Made by a program: the position numbers and the translations under genes
The notes under the pieces: model-generated
Told to the model about the DNA's origin: nothing
Seen by the model: the letters and a program-made list of their open reading frames with translations, nothing else
The model's database searches: none
Assembly: GCA_019240375.1 (NCBI GenBank)
Contig: JAFAYN010000329.1
Span: 1 to 17,835 of the forward strand
From: Gemmatimonadota bacterium
GTDB lineage: Bacteria; Gemmatimonadota; Gemmatimonadetes; Longimicrobiales; Longimicrobiaceae
Direction of reading: 5' to 3'
DNA: 17,835 bases
Shown: positions 8,625 through 16,127 of the stretch, piece by piece
How the letters are laid out: every line of letters starts with the position of its first letter
Numbering within the stretch: the first letter of the stretch is position 1

Positions 8625-11600
8625 CTAGTTCGGGGTGAAGTACTTGGCCGCCGGGTGGTGCACCACCAGCGCCGCGGTGGACTGCTCAGGGTCGAGCTGG
8701 AAGCCGCTGGTCAGCCCCACCCCGATCTGCTCCTCCACCGGGAGGATGCGGAAGAGCGTCTCGTGCTGCTCGATGTCCGGGCACGACGGGTACCCCCACG
8801 AGTAGCGCAGCCCGCGCGACTCGTCGATCCCCAGCTCCTCCCGCACGCGGCGGTTGACGTACTCCGCCGCCCCCTCGGCGGTCTGCACGCTGAACCCGTG
8901 CAGGAAGTACCCCTCGCTGTAGTCCCCGCCCCGGTTGCGGCTGGCGATGAACTCCTCGGCGCGGTCGCCGCTGGTGACCACCTGCAGCGGGATCACGTCC
9001 TCCGGCCCGCTCCCGTTGATGGGGCGGAAGTAGTCGGCCAGGCAGAGCTGCTCCCGGTCCTCCTGCCGCGGGAAGGTGAAGCGCCCGATCTCGCGGGTGC
9101 GGTCCTGCGGGTCGAACACCACCACGTCGTCGCCGTCGCGCCCCGCGGGGAAGTACCCGTAGATGGCGCGGGGGCGGAGCCACCCCTGCGTGCGGGCCTC
9201 CATGGTATAGCGGCGCAGGCGCGGCTCAAAGTCCTCGCGCACCACCCGCTCCCACTCCTCGCCCTTGAGGTTGCGGGCGCCCCACTGCATCCGGTACAGG
9301 GTGTTGAGGTCGATGCACTCCACCACCGCGTCCACCGGGATCCGGTCGAGCACCTTCCACCCCCAGAACGGCGGCGCCGGAGCGTCGATCACCGGGACGG
9401 AGGGGTTCTGCCGCGAGGCCGGGCGCAGGTCCTTGGCCTTGGCCCGGTTCTGCGCGTACTGCTCGCTGCGGCGCAGCATCTCCTCGTTGTGCGCCCGGAC
9501 GAAGTCGGCGCCGTTGCCGCCCATGAGCTGGTCCATGGTGGACAGCCCCTCGAAGGCGTCCTTGCAGTAGAACATCCCCGGGCCGTACGGCTCCCCTTCC
9601 GCCACCATCGCCGCGCTGCGCACGAAGCTGGGGTTGATGGCGGCGCCGCCCACCAGGATCGGGTACTTCAGCCCGCGCCGGTGCAGCTCCTGCGCGCAGA
9701 GCGGCATCTGCTTGGAGGTGGAGACCAGGAGCGCGGAGAGACCGATGGCGTCGGCCCCCACCTCCTCGGCCTTTTCCAGGATGGTGTTGACCGGGACCTG
9801 CTTCCCCAGGTCGAACACCGTATACCCGTTGTTGGTGAGGATGGTGTTGACCAGCGACTTGCCGATGTCATGCACGTCGCCGTACACCGTGGCGAGCACC
9901 ACCTTCCCCTTGGTCTGCCCCTCGGCCTTTTCCAGGTAGTTTTCCAGCCGGGCGACCGCCTTCTTCATCACCTCGGCGCTCTGCAGCACGAAGGGAAGGA
10001 TCAGCTCGCCCGCCCCGAACTTGTCGCCCACCTCCTTCATGGCCGGGAGAAGGACGTCGTTGAGCACCGGGACCGCGCCCTGGCGCTCCACCGCCCGGTC
10101 GATCAGCTCCTCGATCCCCTCCTTCTTGCGGTGCAGGATCTTCCAGTGCAGCGCCGCCTCCGGCTCCATCTCGGCCGTGGGGTCCACCGCCGACTCGGCC
10201 TCGCCCGCCTTCCCCTGGTAGAACTCGATGAAGGCGGCGAGCGGGTCGTGCGTCTCGGTGCGCCGGTCGAAGATCAGGTCGTCGGCGAGCTTCCGCTCCT
10301 CCTCGGGGATCTCGAAGTACGGGCGGACGTGCGCCGGGTTGATGATGGCGGTGTCGAGCCCCGCCTCCACGCAGTGGTGCAGGAACACGGAGTTGAGCAC
10401 GGCGCGCGCGTGCGGCGCCAGTCCGAAGCTGACGTTGGAGACGCCCAGGGTGGTGAGCACCCCCGGGAGCTCGCGCTTGATGGCGCGGATCCCCTCGACG
10501 GTCTCCAGCGCCGAGCGGCGGAACTCCTCGTCGCCGGTCGCCAGGGTGAAGGTCAGCGCGTCGAAGATCAGGGCATCGGGGCGGAGCCCGTACTCGCCCG
10601 TGGCGATGTCGTGGATCTTGCGGGCGGCGGCGAGCTTGGTCTCGGCCGTCTTGGTCATCCCGCCCAGCTCCTTGTCGATCGTCAGGGCGATCACCGCGGC
10701 GCCGTGGGCGGCGACCGCCGGGAGCACCGCATCGATCCGCTCGCGCCCGTTCTCCAGGTTGATGGAGTTGACGATGGCGCGCCCCGGCGACTGCTTGAGC
10801 GCCATCTCGATGACCGGCGCCTCGGTGGAGTCGATGCAGAGCGGCGCCTCCACCCCCTGCGACAGGAGCTTGACCACCGTGCGCATCTGCTGGTCCTCGT
10901 CCTGGCGCTCGGTGAGGGCGACGCACACGTCCAGTACGTGCGCCCCGCTCTCGGTCTGCTCGCGGGCCACGTCCAGCACGCCGTCGTAGTCGTCGCCCAG
11001 GAGGAGGCGCTTGACCTTGCGCGACCCCTGCGCGTTGACGCGCTCGCCGATCATGGTCGGCGCCGGCACCTGCACCAGGTCGGTGGCGCGGATCCCGGAG
11101 GAAAGGCGCGGGACGAACTCCACCTGGCGCGGCTTCGGGGCGATCCCGCCGACGCGCGCCACCAGCTCGCGGATGTGGTCGGGGGTGGTGCCGCAGCACC
11201 CGCCCACCACGTTGACCCCGAACTCGCGGACGAACTCCTCCTGCTGCGCGGCGAAGGGCGATGCCTCCAGCGGGTACACCGCGCACCCGCCGTCGTTGTG
11301 CGGGATCCCGGCGTTGGGGATCACCGAGATGGGGAGCGAGGTGTTCTCGGCCAGGTAGCGCACCGGCTGGCGCATGTGCTCGGGGCCGGTGGAGCAGTTC
11401 AGCCCGATGACGTCGATCCCCAGCGCCTCCAGCGTCACCGTCGCCGCGCCGATGTCGGTGCCCAGGAGCATCCGCCCGGAGGTGTCGAGCGTGACCTGCG
11501 CCTGCAGCGCCACCGGGCGCCCGGCCTCGGCGATGGCCTGGCGGCACCCGAAGATGGCGGCCTTGACCTCCAGGATGTCCTGCGAGGTCTCGATCAGCAG

Positions 11601-12092
11601 GACGTCCACCCCGCCCTCGACCAGCGCCCGCGCCTGCTCGGCGAAGACGGGGACCAGCTCGTCGAAGGTGATGTTCCCCAGCGTCGGGTCGCTGGCGGAG
11701 GGGAGGAAGCCCGACGGCCCGATGGAGCCGGCGACGAAGCGCGGCTTTTCCGGGGTGGCGAAGCGGTCGGCGACGCTCCGCGCCAGCCGGGCCGCGGCCA
11801 CGTTGATCTCGCGCACCTGGTCCGACAGCCCGTACTCGCCCAGGGTGATCCGGTTGGAGCGGAAGGTGTCCGTTTCCAGCACGTCCGCCCCGGCCTCCAT
11901 GTACGAAGCGTGGATCTCCTCGATGACGTCCGGGCGGGAGATCACCAGGTAGTCGTTGCACCCCTCCAGCTTCTCCCCGCCGAAGTCGGCAGGGGTGAGG
12001 TTGTAGCGCTGGATGGAGGTGCCCATCGCGCCGTCGAAGACGACGACGCGCTGCTGGATGGCCTGCAGGTACGGAGAGCGGCTGTTCGGCAT
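8625..12092 (-). CDS. metH: Cobalamin-dependent methionine synthase
   Basis: MetH transfers the methyl group of 5-methyl-THF to homocysteine through methylcobalamin. The 1155-residue protein has all modules in order: homocysteine barrel (about 10-310) with zinc cysteines C233 (GLNCSTGP) and C299-C300 (GGCCGTTPDH); pterin-binding barrel (about 340-610) with MIGERVNAQGSRK and GVSNVSFGL; helical cap (about 645-725); cobalamin domain (about 728-870) with DVHDIG (739-744), His741 being the expected cobalt ligand; and the AdoMet-dependent reactivation domain (about 900-1155) with RYSWGYPSCPDI and VVHHPAAKYF. I chose the ATG at 12092 because homology begins there. The frame stays open to 12236, but that extension is non-homologous and runs through a leader terminator. 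First gene of the methionine operon. Confidence 0.97.
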   Translation of the reverse strand: MPNSRSPYLQAIQQRVVVFDGAMGTSIQRYNLTPADFGGEKLEGCNDYLVISRPDVIEEIHASYMEAGADVLETDTFRSNRITLGEYGLSDQVREINVAAARLARSVADRFATPEKPRFVAGSIGPSGFLPSASDPTLGNITFDELVPVFAEQARALVEGGVDVLLIETSQDILEVKAAIFGCRQAIAEAGRPVALQAQVTLDTSGRMLLGTDIGAATVTLEALGIDVIGLNCSTGPEHMRQPVRYLAENTSLPISVIPNAGIPHNDGGCAVYPLEASPFAAQQEEFVREFGVNVVGGCCGTTPDHIRELVARVGGIAPKPRQVEFVPRLSSGIRATDLVQVPAPTMIGERVNAQGSRKVKRLLLGDDYDGVLDVAREQTESGAHVLDVCVALTERQDEDQQMRTVVKLLSQGVEAPLCIDSTEAPVIEMALKQSPGRAIVNSINLENGRERIDAVLPAVAAHGAAVIALTIDKELGGMTKTAETKLAAARKIHDIATGEYGLRPDALIFDALTFTLATGDEEFRRSALETVEGIRAIKRELPGVLTTLGVSNVSFGLAPHARAVLNSVFLHHCVEAGLDTAIINPAHVRPYFEIPEEERKLADDLIFDRRTETHDPLAAFIEFYQGKAGEAESAVDPTAEMEPEAALHWKILHRKKEGIEELIDRAVERQGAVPVLNDVLLPAMKEVGDKFGAGELILPFVLQSAEVMKKAVARLENYLEKAEGQTKGKVVLATVYGDVHDIGKSLVNTILTNNGYTVFDLGKQVPVNTILEKAEEVGADAIGLSALLVSTSKQMPLCAQELHRRGLKYPILVGGAAINPSFVRSAAMVAEGEPYGPGMFYCKDAFEGLSTMDQLMGGNGADFVRAHNEEMLRRSEQYAQNRAKAKDLRPASRQNPSVPVIDAPAPPFWGWKVLDRIPVDAVVECIDLNTLYRMQWGARNLKGEEWERVVREDFEPRLRRYTMEARTQGWLRPRAIYGYFPAGRDGDDVVVFDPQDRTREIGRFTFPRQEDREQLCLADYFRPINGSGPEDVIPLQVVTSGDRAEEFIASRNRGGDYSEGYFLHGFSVQTAEGAAEYVNRRVREELGIDESRGLRYSWGYPSCPDIEQHETLFRILPVEEQIGVGLTSGFQLDPEQSTAALVVHHPAAKYFTPN

Positions 12093-12114
12093 GCGGCGGA
12101 GATCCCGGAATATG

Positions 12115-12144
12115 AAAAAGCCCCGCGACTCTGGAGTGCGGGGC
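12115..12144 (-). terminator. Intrinsic terminator in the metH leader
   Basis: On the minus strand GCCCCGC, an 11-base middle that can extend the stem with ACT/AGT, and GCGGGGC (12120-12144) is followed directly by TTTTT (12115-12119). This is a textbook Rho-independent terminator ending about 22 bases before the metH ATG and about 120 bases after the predicted transcription start. It would either stop readthrough from upstream genes or act as an attenuator for metH. Confidence 0.7.
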
Positions 12145-12260
12145 GCTGCGTACCGGAAAGCGGTCACCGGTTCGATTCCCGACTCTTTAGCGTTTTTTTT
12201 AGGTGGTCGCAAGCGGTCGCGCTCAAATCCATCCACCGTGACGCGGGGTCACATGCGCAA

Positions 12261-12288
12261 ACTATAGCCAATGGCTACACTTCGCAAG
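12261..12288 (-). promoter_or_regulatory. Predicted metH promoter with two palindromes
   Basis: On the minus strand a CTTGCG hexamer (12283-12288) lies 16 bases from TATAGT (12261-12266). Two abutting 13-nt palindromes cover it: TAGCCAATGGCTA (12265-12277), over the -10 edge and the spacer, and CACTTCGCAAGTG (12278-12290), over the -35. Such placement fits repressor operators. The -35 match is only fair, so the promoter call is moderate. Confidence 0.45.
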
Positions 12289-12315
12289 TGCGCGAGAGCG
12301 GCGGGACGGGCGGAG

Positions 12316-13080
12316 TCAGGATTCCGCAGCGGCCTCGACACGCACCGCCACCCGTTTGCGGCGTCGGGCGCTCCAGAACCCGTGCATGGTCATCACCGGA
12401 CCCACCAGCGCGTAGGTGAGGCCGGAGAGCATGGGTGCGTTCCGGCTGCCCCGGTAGGCCACCCAGATGGAGAGCGCGGCGATCGCCACGTTGAGGAGGT
12501 TCTCCCGGACGTTGTCGAGCGTGTGGTACGCTTCCAGGGGGGTGAGGTCCAGCGTCTCGCGGCGGCGGTAGGCGTGGTGGTACAGGAGGGCGAAGACCAG
12601 GAAGACCGCCGCGTACCCCAGCCCGAAGACCAGCATCATGGTGGGGGCCTGCTCCCGGGTGAGCACCGGCGCCCGGGTCCCGTCGGGCATCGCCACCCAG
12701 GCGTCGACCCCGATGATCTGGTTGAACATCAGGTTGAAGACGAACTTGAGCGGGTACACGAAGAAGAGCACCACGAACAGGAGGACCCCGTTGAGCACGG
12801 TGGTGGCAGGGTCCTCCAGCCCGTAGCGCCGGTAGAAGCGGTAGTGGTGGTGCCAGACCAGGTACAGCAGGGCGAAGGAGGCCGCGAAGGCGAAGAAGCC
12901 CCGCATCGCCACCAGCATCTCGGCGAAGGTGCGCGGCACCTCCAGCGACACCACCAGCAGGGTGATGGCGAAGCCGAACACCGCGTCGGCGAGCGCCTCC
13001 TGGCGCGACACCTCCTTGCCGCGCCAGCGGAAGTCGCCCCGCTCCCCCACCCCGCGCTGCATCATGGCGCTGCGCACCAT
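12316..13080 (-). CDS. TMEM175-family (DUF1211) membrane protein
   Basis: The 254-residue protein contains the hallmark of the TMEM175/DUF1211 family in its first helix: EALADAVFGFAITLLVVSLEVP (about 28-49), comparable to the F-S-D-A/G-V-F-A-I-x-x-T-L-L pattern that lines the pore of these potassium-selective channels. The usual leading F-S is replaced here by L-A, and A-I by G-F. Further hydrophobic segments lie at about 61-80, 92-118, 152-176, 193-212 and 217-235, consistent with six helices. A Lys/Arg-rich tail ends the protein. The frame extends upstream over pepP, but the ATG at 13080 has a strong GGGAGGT site and fits the family. It lies 56 bases after the peptidase stop and is probably co-transcribed with it. 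Ion selectivity is not provable from sequence. Confidence 0.85.
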   Translation of the reverse strand: MVRSAMMQRGVGERGDFRWRGKEVSRQEALADAVFGFAITLLVVSLEVPRTFAEMLVAMRGFFAFAASFALLYLVWHHHYRFYRRYGLEDPATTVLNGVLLFVVLFFVYPLKFVFNLMFNQIIGVDAWVAMPDGTRAPVLTREQAPTMMLVFGLGYAAVFLVFALLYHHAYRRRETLDLTPLEAYHTLDNVRENLLNVAIAALSIWVAYRGSRNAPMLSGLTYALVGPVMTMHGFWSARRRKRVAVRVEAAAES

Positions 13081-13083
13081 CCC

Positions 13084-13090
13084 ACCTCCC
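13084..13090 (-). promoter_or_regulatory. Strong Shine-Dalgarno fixing the TMEM175-like start
   Basis: GGGAGGT on the minus strand lies three bases before the ATG at 13080. This supports that start against the much longer open frame that continues upstream into the peptidase gene. Confidence 0.7.
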
Positions 13091-13136
13091 TGTGCCGACC
13101 GGGTGAGCGCGTCCGCGGGGTGCGGGCGCGATTCCT

Positions 13137-14471
13137 TCAGCCGCCGCTTCCCACCAGCCGCTCGATCTCGTCGGCGGCGACGGGGACGCCGCGGGTCAGG
13201 ATCTCGTGCCCGTCGGCGGTGACCGCCACGTCGTCCTCGATGCGCACCCCGATCCCGCGGAACGCCTCCGGGACGTCGGCGTCCTCCGCGATGTACAGCC
13301 CGGGCTCGATGGTGAGCACCATCCCCGGCTCGAAGCGCACCCACTCCCCGCCCCGCCGATACGGCCCCACGTCGTGCACGTCCAGCCCCAGCCAGTGCGA
13401 GGTCTGGTGCATGTAGAAGGGCTTGTACCCCTCGCTTTCGATCAGCTCGTCCACGTCGCCCGTCAGCAGGCCGAGATCCACCATCCCCCGGGTCAGCACC
13501 CGCACCGCCGCCTCGTGCACGTCGCTGAAGAGGGCGCCGGGGCGGACCGCAGCGATGGCCGCCTCCTCCGCCGCGAGAACGACTTCGTACACGGCGCGCT
13601 GCGCCTCGGTGAAGCGCCCGGACACCGGGAAGGTGCGGGTGATGTCGCCGGCGTACATCCCCCACTCGGCGCCGGCGTCGACCAGCACCAGCTCCCCGTC
13701 CCGCGCCCGCCGGTCGTTGGCGACGTAGTGGAGCACCGTGGCGTTGGCGCCGGAGCCCACGATGGTCGGGTACGAGGAGCCGCGCCCGCCCGCCGAGCGG
13801 AAGGCGGCGTCCAGCACCGCCTCCAGCTCCCACTCACCGATCCCCGGGCGCGCCGCGCGGAGGGCGGCCAGGTGCCCCCGTGCGCTGATCTCGCCGGCGC
13901 GGCGCATCCGCTCCAGCTCCCACGGCTCCTTGACCAGCCGCATCTCGGCCAGGACGGCGTCGGGGTCGCGCACCGCCAGCGGCCCCTTGCCGGCGCGCGG
14001 GCGTGTACGGCGGAAGCCGGTGACCAGGCGGAGGATGCGCTGGTCCATCTCGGGGTGGGTGCCGAAGGCGTACACCACCTCATCGGCGGGCTCCAGCAGG
14101 GCGCGGAGGTGCTGGTCCAGCTCCTCGACCGGGTACGCGGCGTCGGCGGCGAAGCGCTCCCGCGCCCCCTCCACCCCCTCGCGCCGCCCGGTCCAGGTCT
14201 CGCGCTCGGGATCGCGCGGACGGACGAACAGGGTGAGGCGACGCTCCGGGTCGTGGGGGGTGAGCACCGCCACCGCGCCGGGCTCCATGAAGCCGGTCAG
14301 GTAGAAGAGGTCGCTGTCCTGGCGGAAGCGGACGTCGGTGTCGCGCGACTTGAGCAGCTCGGGCGCGGAGCAGAGCACCAGCACGCCGCCGCCGAGCCGT
14401 TCCAGCACGCGCTCGCGCCGGGCGAGCAGGATCTCGGGCGGGGTCGCGTACGCGTCGTCGGTCACGGGCAT
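13137..14471 (-). CDS. pepP: Xaa-Pro aminopeptidase (M24B)
   Basis: This enzyme removes an N-terminal residue preceding proline, using two metal ions. The 444-residue product has the creatinase/aminopeptidase-P N-domain (about 1-165; FRQDSDLFYLTGFMEPGA is typical of PepP) and the pita-bread catalytic domain. The full metal ligand set is visible: D265 (VDAGAEWG), D276 (GDITRTFPVSG), H359 (HQTSHWLGLDVHD), E389 (TIEPGLYI) and E412 (GVRIEDDV). H248 and H366 match the accessory histidines. No signal peptide, so it is cytoplasmic. It lies between the Nfu-domain gene (49 bases) and the TMEM175-like gene. PepQ-type prolidase is less likely because of the N-domain and overall length. Confidence 0.94.
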   Translation of the reverse strand: MPVTDDAYATPPEILLARRERVLERLGGGVLVLCSAPELLKSRDTDVRFRQDSDLFYLTGFMEPGAVAVLTPHDPERRLTLFVRPRDPERETWTGRREGVEGARERFAADAAYPVEELDQHLRALLEPADEVVYAFGTHPEMDQRILRLVTGFRRTRPRAGKGPLAVRDPDAVLAEMRLVKEPWELERMRRAGEISARGHLAALRAARPGIGEWELEAVLDAAFRSAGGRGSSYPTIVGSGANATVLHYVANDRRARDGELVLVDAGAEWGMYAGDITRTFPVSGRFTEAQRAVYEVVLAAEEAAIAAVRPGALFSDVHEAAVRVLTRGMVDLGLLTGDVDELIESEGYKPFYMHQTSHWLGLDVHDVGPYRRGGEWVRFEPGMVLTIEPGLYIAEDADVPEAFRGIGVRIEDDVAVTADGHEILTRGVPVAADEIERLVGSGG

Positions 14472-14520
14472 GGTCGGATCGGTCGGGGTGTGGGATCGGG
14501 GTGCGGAGCGTCGGCGCCGG

Positions 14521-14802
14521 TCAGAGCGCCGCGCGGATGGCCTGCTGCGCGAGCGGGGCGAGGTCGGCCCACGAGGCGCCCGCGTCCTTGGTGACGGTGA
14601 CGAAGTCGGCGACCATGAACACGCTCCGCACTCCTTCCAGCGCCAGGAGCGCCGCGGCGACCGGGTTCGCGGAGGCCGCCTCGGCGGTGTCGAAGGTGAG
14701 GCCGTGGCGCCCCTCCACCAGCGTCCGTCCGACGGTGAACTTCCCCGCGTTGGGGTTGGGGGTGGGATCGAACTTCACCTTCGCAGCCTTCGCCCGCGCC
14801 AT
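14521..14802 (-). CDS. Nfu/NifU N-terminal domain protein
   Basis: The 93-residue protein matches the Nfu N-terminal domain: a TPNPNAGKFTVGR segment (about 14-26), then NPVAAALLALEGVRSVFMVADFVTVTK, W and an L-A-P-L helix. In full-length Nfu proteins this domain precedes a CxxC domain that carries a 4Fe-4S cluster, but no cysteine is present here, so it cannot bind a cluster alone. Its role is probably accessory to iron-sulphur delivery, which is an inference. I start at 14802 because GGGGGAG lies directly upstream. A longer frame to 14835 adds non-conserved residues overlapping a leader hairpin. First gene of its minus-strand group, divergent from the secreted peptidase. Confidence 0.85.
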   Translation of the reverse strand: MARAKAAKVKFDPTPNPNAGKFTVGRTLVEGRHGLTFDTAEAASANPVAAALLALEGVRSVFMVADFVTVTKDAGASWADLAPLAQQAIRAAL

Positions 14803-14824
14803 CGCTCCCCCGTGCTCGGTGTCC

Positions 14825-14842
14825 GGCCGCCCCACGGCGGCC
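14825..14842 (-). promoter_or_regulatory. Hairpin in the Nfu-gene leader
   Basis: GGCCGCC (14825-14831), loop CCAC, GGCGGCC (14836-14842) is a perfect 7-bp stem lying 22 bases before the chosen ATG. It may influence translation initiation. Confidence 0.4.
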
Positions 14843-14850
14843 CGGAACGG

Positions 14851-14880
14851 AAGCTAGAGGTGGGGCGCGGGGTTGTGCAA
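14851..14880 (-). promoter_or_regulatory. Possible promoter of the Nfu-pepP-TMEM175 group
   Basis: On the minus strand TTGCAC (14875-14880) is 18 bases from TAGCTT (14851-14856). The -35 is good and the -10 weak. It is the best candidate upstream of this group and would give a leader of about 40 bases. Confidence 0.35.
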
Positions 14881-14899
14881 GCGGCGCGGGAGCAGGCAC

Positions 14900-14928
14900 T
14901 TGTAAGTACGATCCCTCACCACTATAAT
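14900..14928 (+). promoter_or_regulatory. Near-consensus sigma70 promoter
   Basis: TTGTAA (14900-14905), a 17-base spacer and a perfect TATAAT (14923-14928). Transcription should begin near 14935, giving a leader of about 97 bases before the secreted peptidase. It is the strongest promoter in the window and rules out the longer frame opening at 14930 as the coding start. Confidence 0.8.
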
Positions 14929-14978
14929 TTTGGCACCGCAGACAACACGGCAGTACCGCAGACTGGTCCCGCCCGACA

Positions 14979-15000
14979 GCCGGGGGTCTCCTCCCCCGGC
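14979..15000 (+). promoter_or_regulatory. GC hairpin in the peptidase 5' leader
   Basis: GCCGGGGG (14979-14986), loop TCTCCT, CCCCCGGC (14993-15000) forms a perfect 8-bp stem in the leader, 31 bases before the ATG. It has no U-tract, and may stabilise the mRNA 5' end or modulate initiation. Confidence 0.5.
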
Positions 15001-15031
15001 GCGTTTCCGCAGGTCACCCGCAGTGCATCGC

Positions 15032-16063
15032 ATGATCCGCAGAGCCCGCTACGCCCTGGCCCTGTTCCTGGTCCCGCTCGCCGCCGCTTCGGCCGCCGCG
15101 GAGGTCCCGGCCCCCTCCTTCTCCGTCCCCTCCCCGACTCCCGGGAGCGCGTGCGGGCTGCTCGACTTCGCGCACCTGCGCCGCAACCCCACGCCGGGGG
15201 AGATGCGCTGCCACTACGGAATCCGCGGGCCGGGCCGCTTCGGGCTGGCCTCGTACATGGACGTGCCGGTGTACCAGCCGGCCACGCCGCTCCCCGGCAA
15301 CCACGTGGTAGGGATCCCCGGGATGCCGGGCCCTCGCCCCGGCGAGACGTACGAGGAGTGGGAGTGGCGGGTGCTGCGGACGCAGTACGGCCCGGAGGCG
15401 CAGCGGGTACACCGCGGGCTGGACGTGCTGGACCCGATCTTCGCGGGGCGGATCATGCGCCTGGAGCGTGCCCTGGCGGAGGCGGGGGTGCACGCCGCGC
15501 GCCGCGAGACGTGGCGCTCGCCGGAGCGGCAGGCGTTCATCTTCCAGCAGGGGCGCTCGCGCCCCGGGAGCTTCGCCACCAGCACGCTGACCTCGTGGCA
15601 CTCGCGCGTGGACGGCCGCGGGCACCCCGCCGGCCGGGCCGTGGACTACGACGTACCGGGCTCGCAGATGGGCCGCTTCCACGAGATCGTGCGACAGGTG
15701 GGGCTGGAAAGCTACGGCGCGGACTCGAACGACCCGGGGCACGTATTCCTCCCGGGGGACGAGAGCATGACCATGAGGGAGATGTCGCTCCTGCGCCTCC
15801 TCCCCCGCGTCCCGGTGGTGACCATCGCGACGGGGCGGCCGGAGTCGGAGAACGCGACCCGCGACGTGATCCAGCAGTTCCGGGAGCTGGCCCGCGCCTT
15901 CATCAACCAGCCGCTGGCCGCGACGCCGCTGATGGAGCTCGTGGTCTCGTCGCTCCGCGCGCCGACCGTGCACTCGTCCGCCGCCGTGGCGGCGCTGACA
16001 GCCGCCCCCGCGCCCACACCGGCACCGGCCGCGAAGGCGGGACGGCGGCGGGGCTCGCGGTGA
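15032..16063 (+). CDS. Secreted M15-type (D-Ala-D-Ala / L,D-endopeptidase-like) peptidase
   Basis: The 343-residue protein starts with a signal peptide: MIRR, a hydrophobic stretch (ARYALALFLVPLAAAS) and an AAA-type cleavage area near residue 23. The core resembles M15 zinc peptidases that act on peptidoglycan peptides: RRETWRSPERQAFIFQQGRSRPG (about 157-179) recalls the R-S-x-x-R-Q-x-x-L/I-F-x-Q-G-R run of the Ply500/CwlK type. HPAGRAVD (198-205) matches H-x-x-G-x-A-x-D with H198 and D205 as zinc ligands, and DPGHVFL supplies H237. A second histidine, H190 (SWHS), is an alternative ligand. Typical members are shorter; here an unrecognised region of about 130 residues precedes the domain and an Ala/Pro-rich tail ending in basic residues follows. 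The ribosome-binding site is poor, and a GTG nine bases upstream is possible. Confidence 0.75.
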   Translation: MIRRARYALALFLVPLAAASAAAEVPAPSFSVPSPTPGSACGLLDFAHLRRNPTPGEMRCHYGIRGPGRFGLASYMDVPVYQPATPLPGNHVVGIPGMPGPRPGETYEEWEWRVLRTQYGPEAQRVHRGLDVLDPIFAGRIMRLERALAEAGVHAARRETWRSPERQAFIFQQGRSRPGSFATSTLTSWHSRVDGRGHPAGRAVDYDVPGSQMGRFHEIVRQVGLESYGADSNDPGHVFLPGDESMTMREMSLLRLLPRVPVVTIATGRPESENATRDVIQQFRELARAFINQPLAATPLMELVVSSLRAPTVHSSAAVAALTAAPAPTPAPAAKAGRRRGSR

Positions 16064-16127
16064 GGGTCGGGGAGGGGCCCGGCAGTCGACCCTGCCCGTC
16101 ACGCTCCGCCTCTCCTACAACGGGAAG

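Noticed and set aside
12140..12190. Cobalamin or SAH riboswitch upstream of metH
   Set aside because: On the minus strand the pieces GGGAA, CGGTGA and TCCGG loosely recall a cobalamin riboswitch, but spacing and the remaining core do not fit. The GCGCTGCG that recalls an SAH riboswitch lies on the plus strand, the wrong orientation.
12100..12200. An intact tRNA gene suggested by GGTTCGATTCC
   Set aside because: No T-stem, anticodon arm or acceptor stem can be assembled around the motif on the plus strand.
12093..12236. N-terminal extension of MetH by 48 residues
   Set aside because: The extension shows no homology to MetH and runs through a terminator hairpin with U-tract; the homologous protein begins at the ATG at 12092.
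8583..12419. A 1278-codon plus-strand open frame opposite metH
   Set aside because: It is the antisense of a clearly homologous metH gene, is rich in His/Arg/Asp/Val/Leu as expected of a GC-rich shadow frame, and has no recognisable domain.
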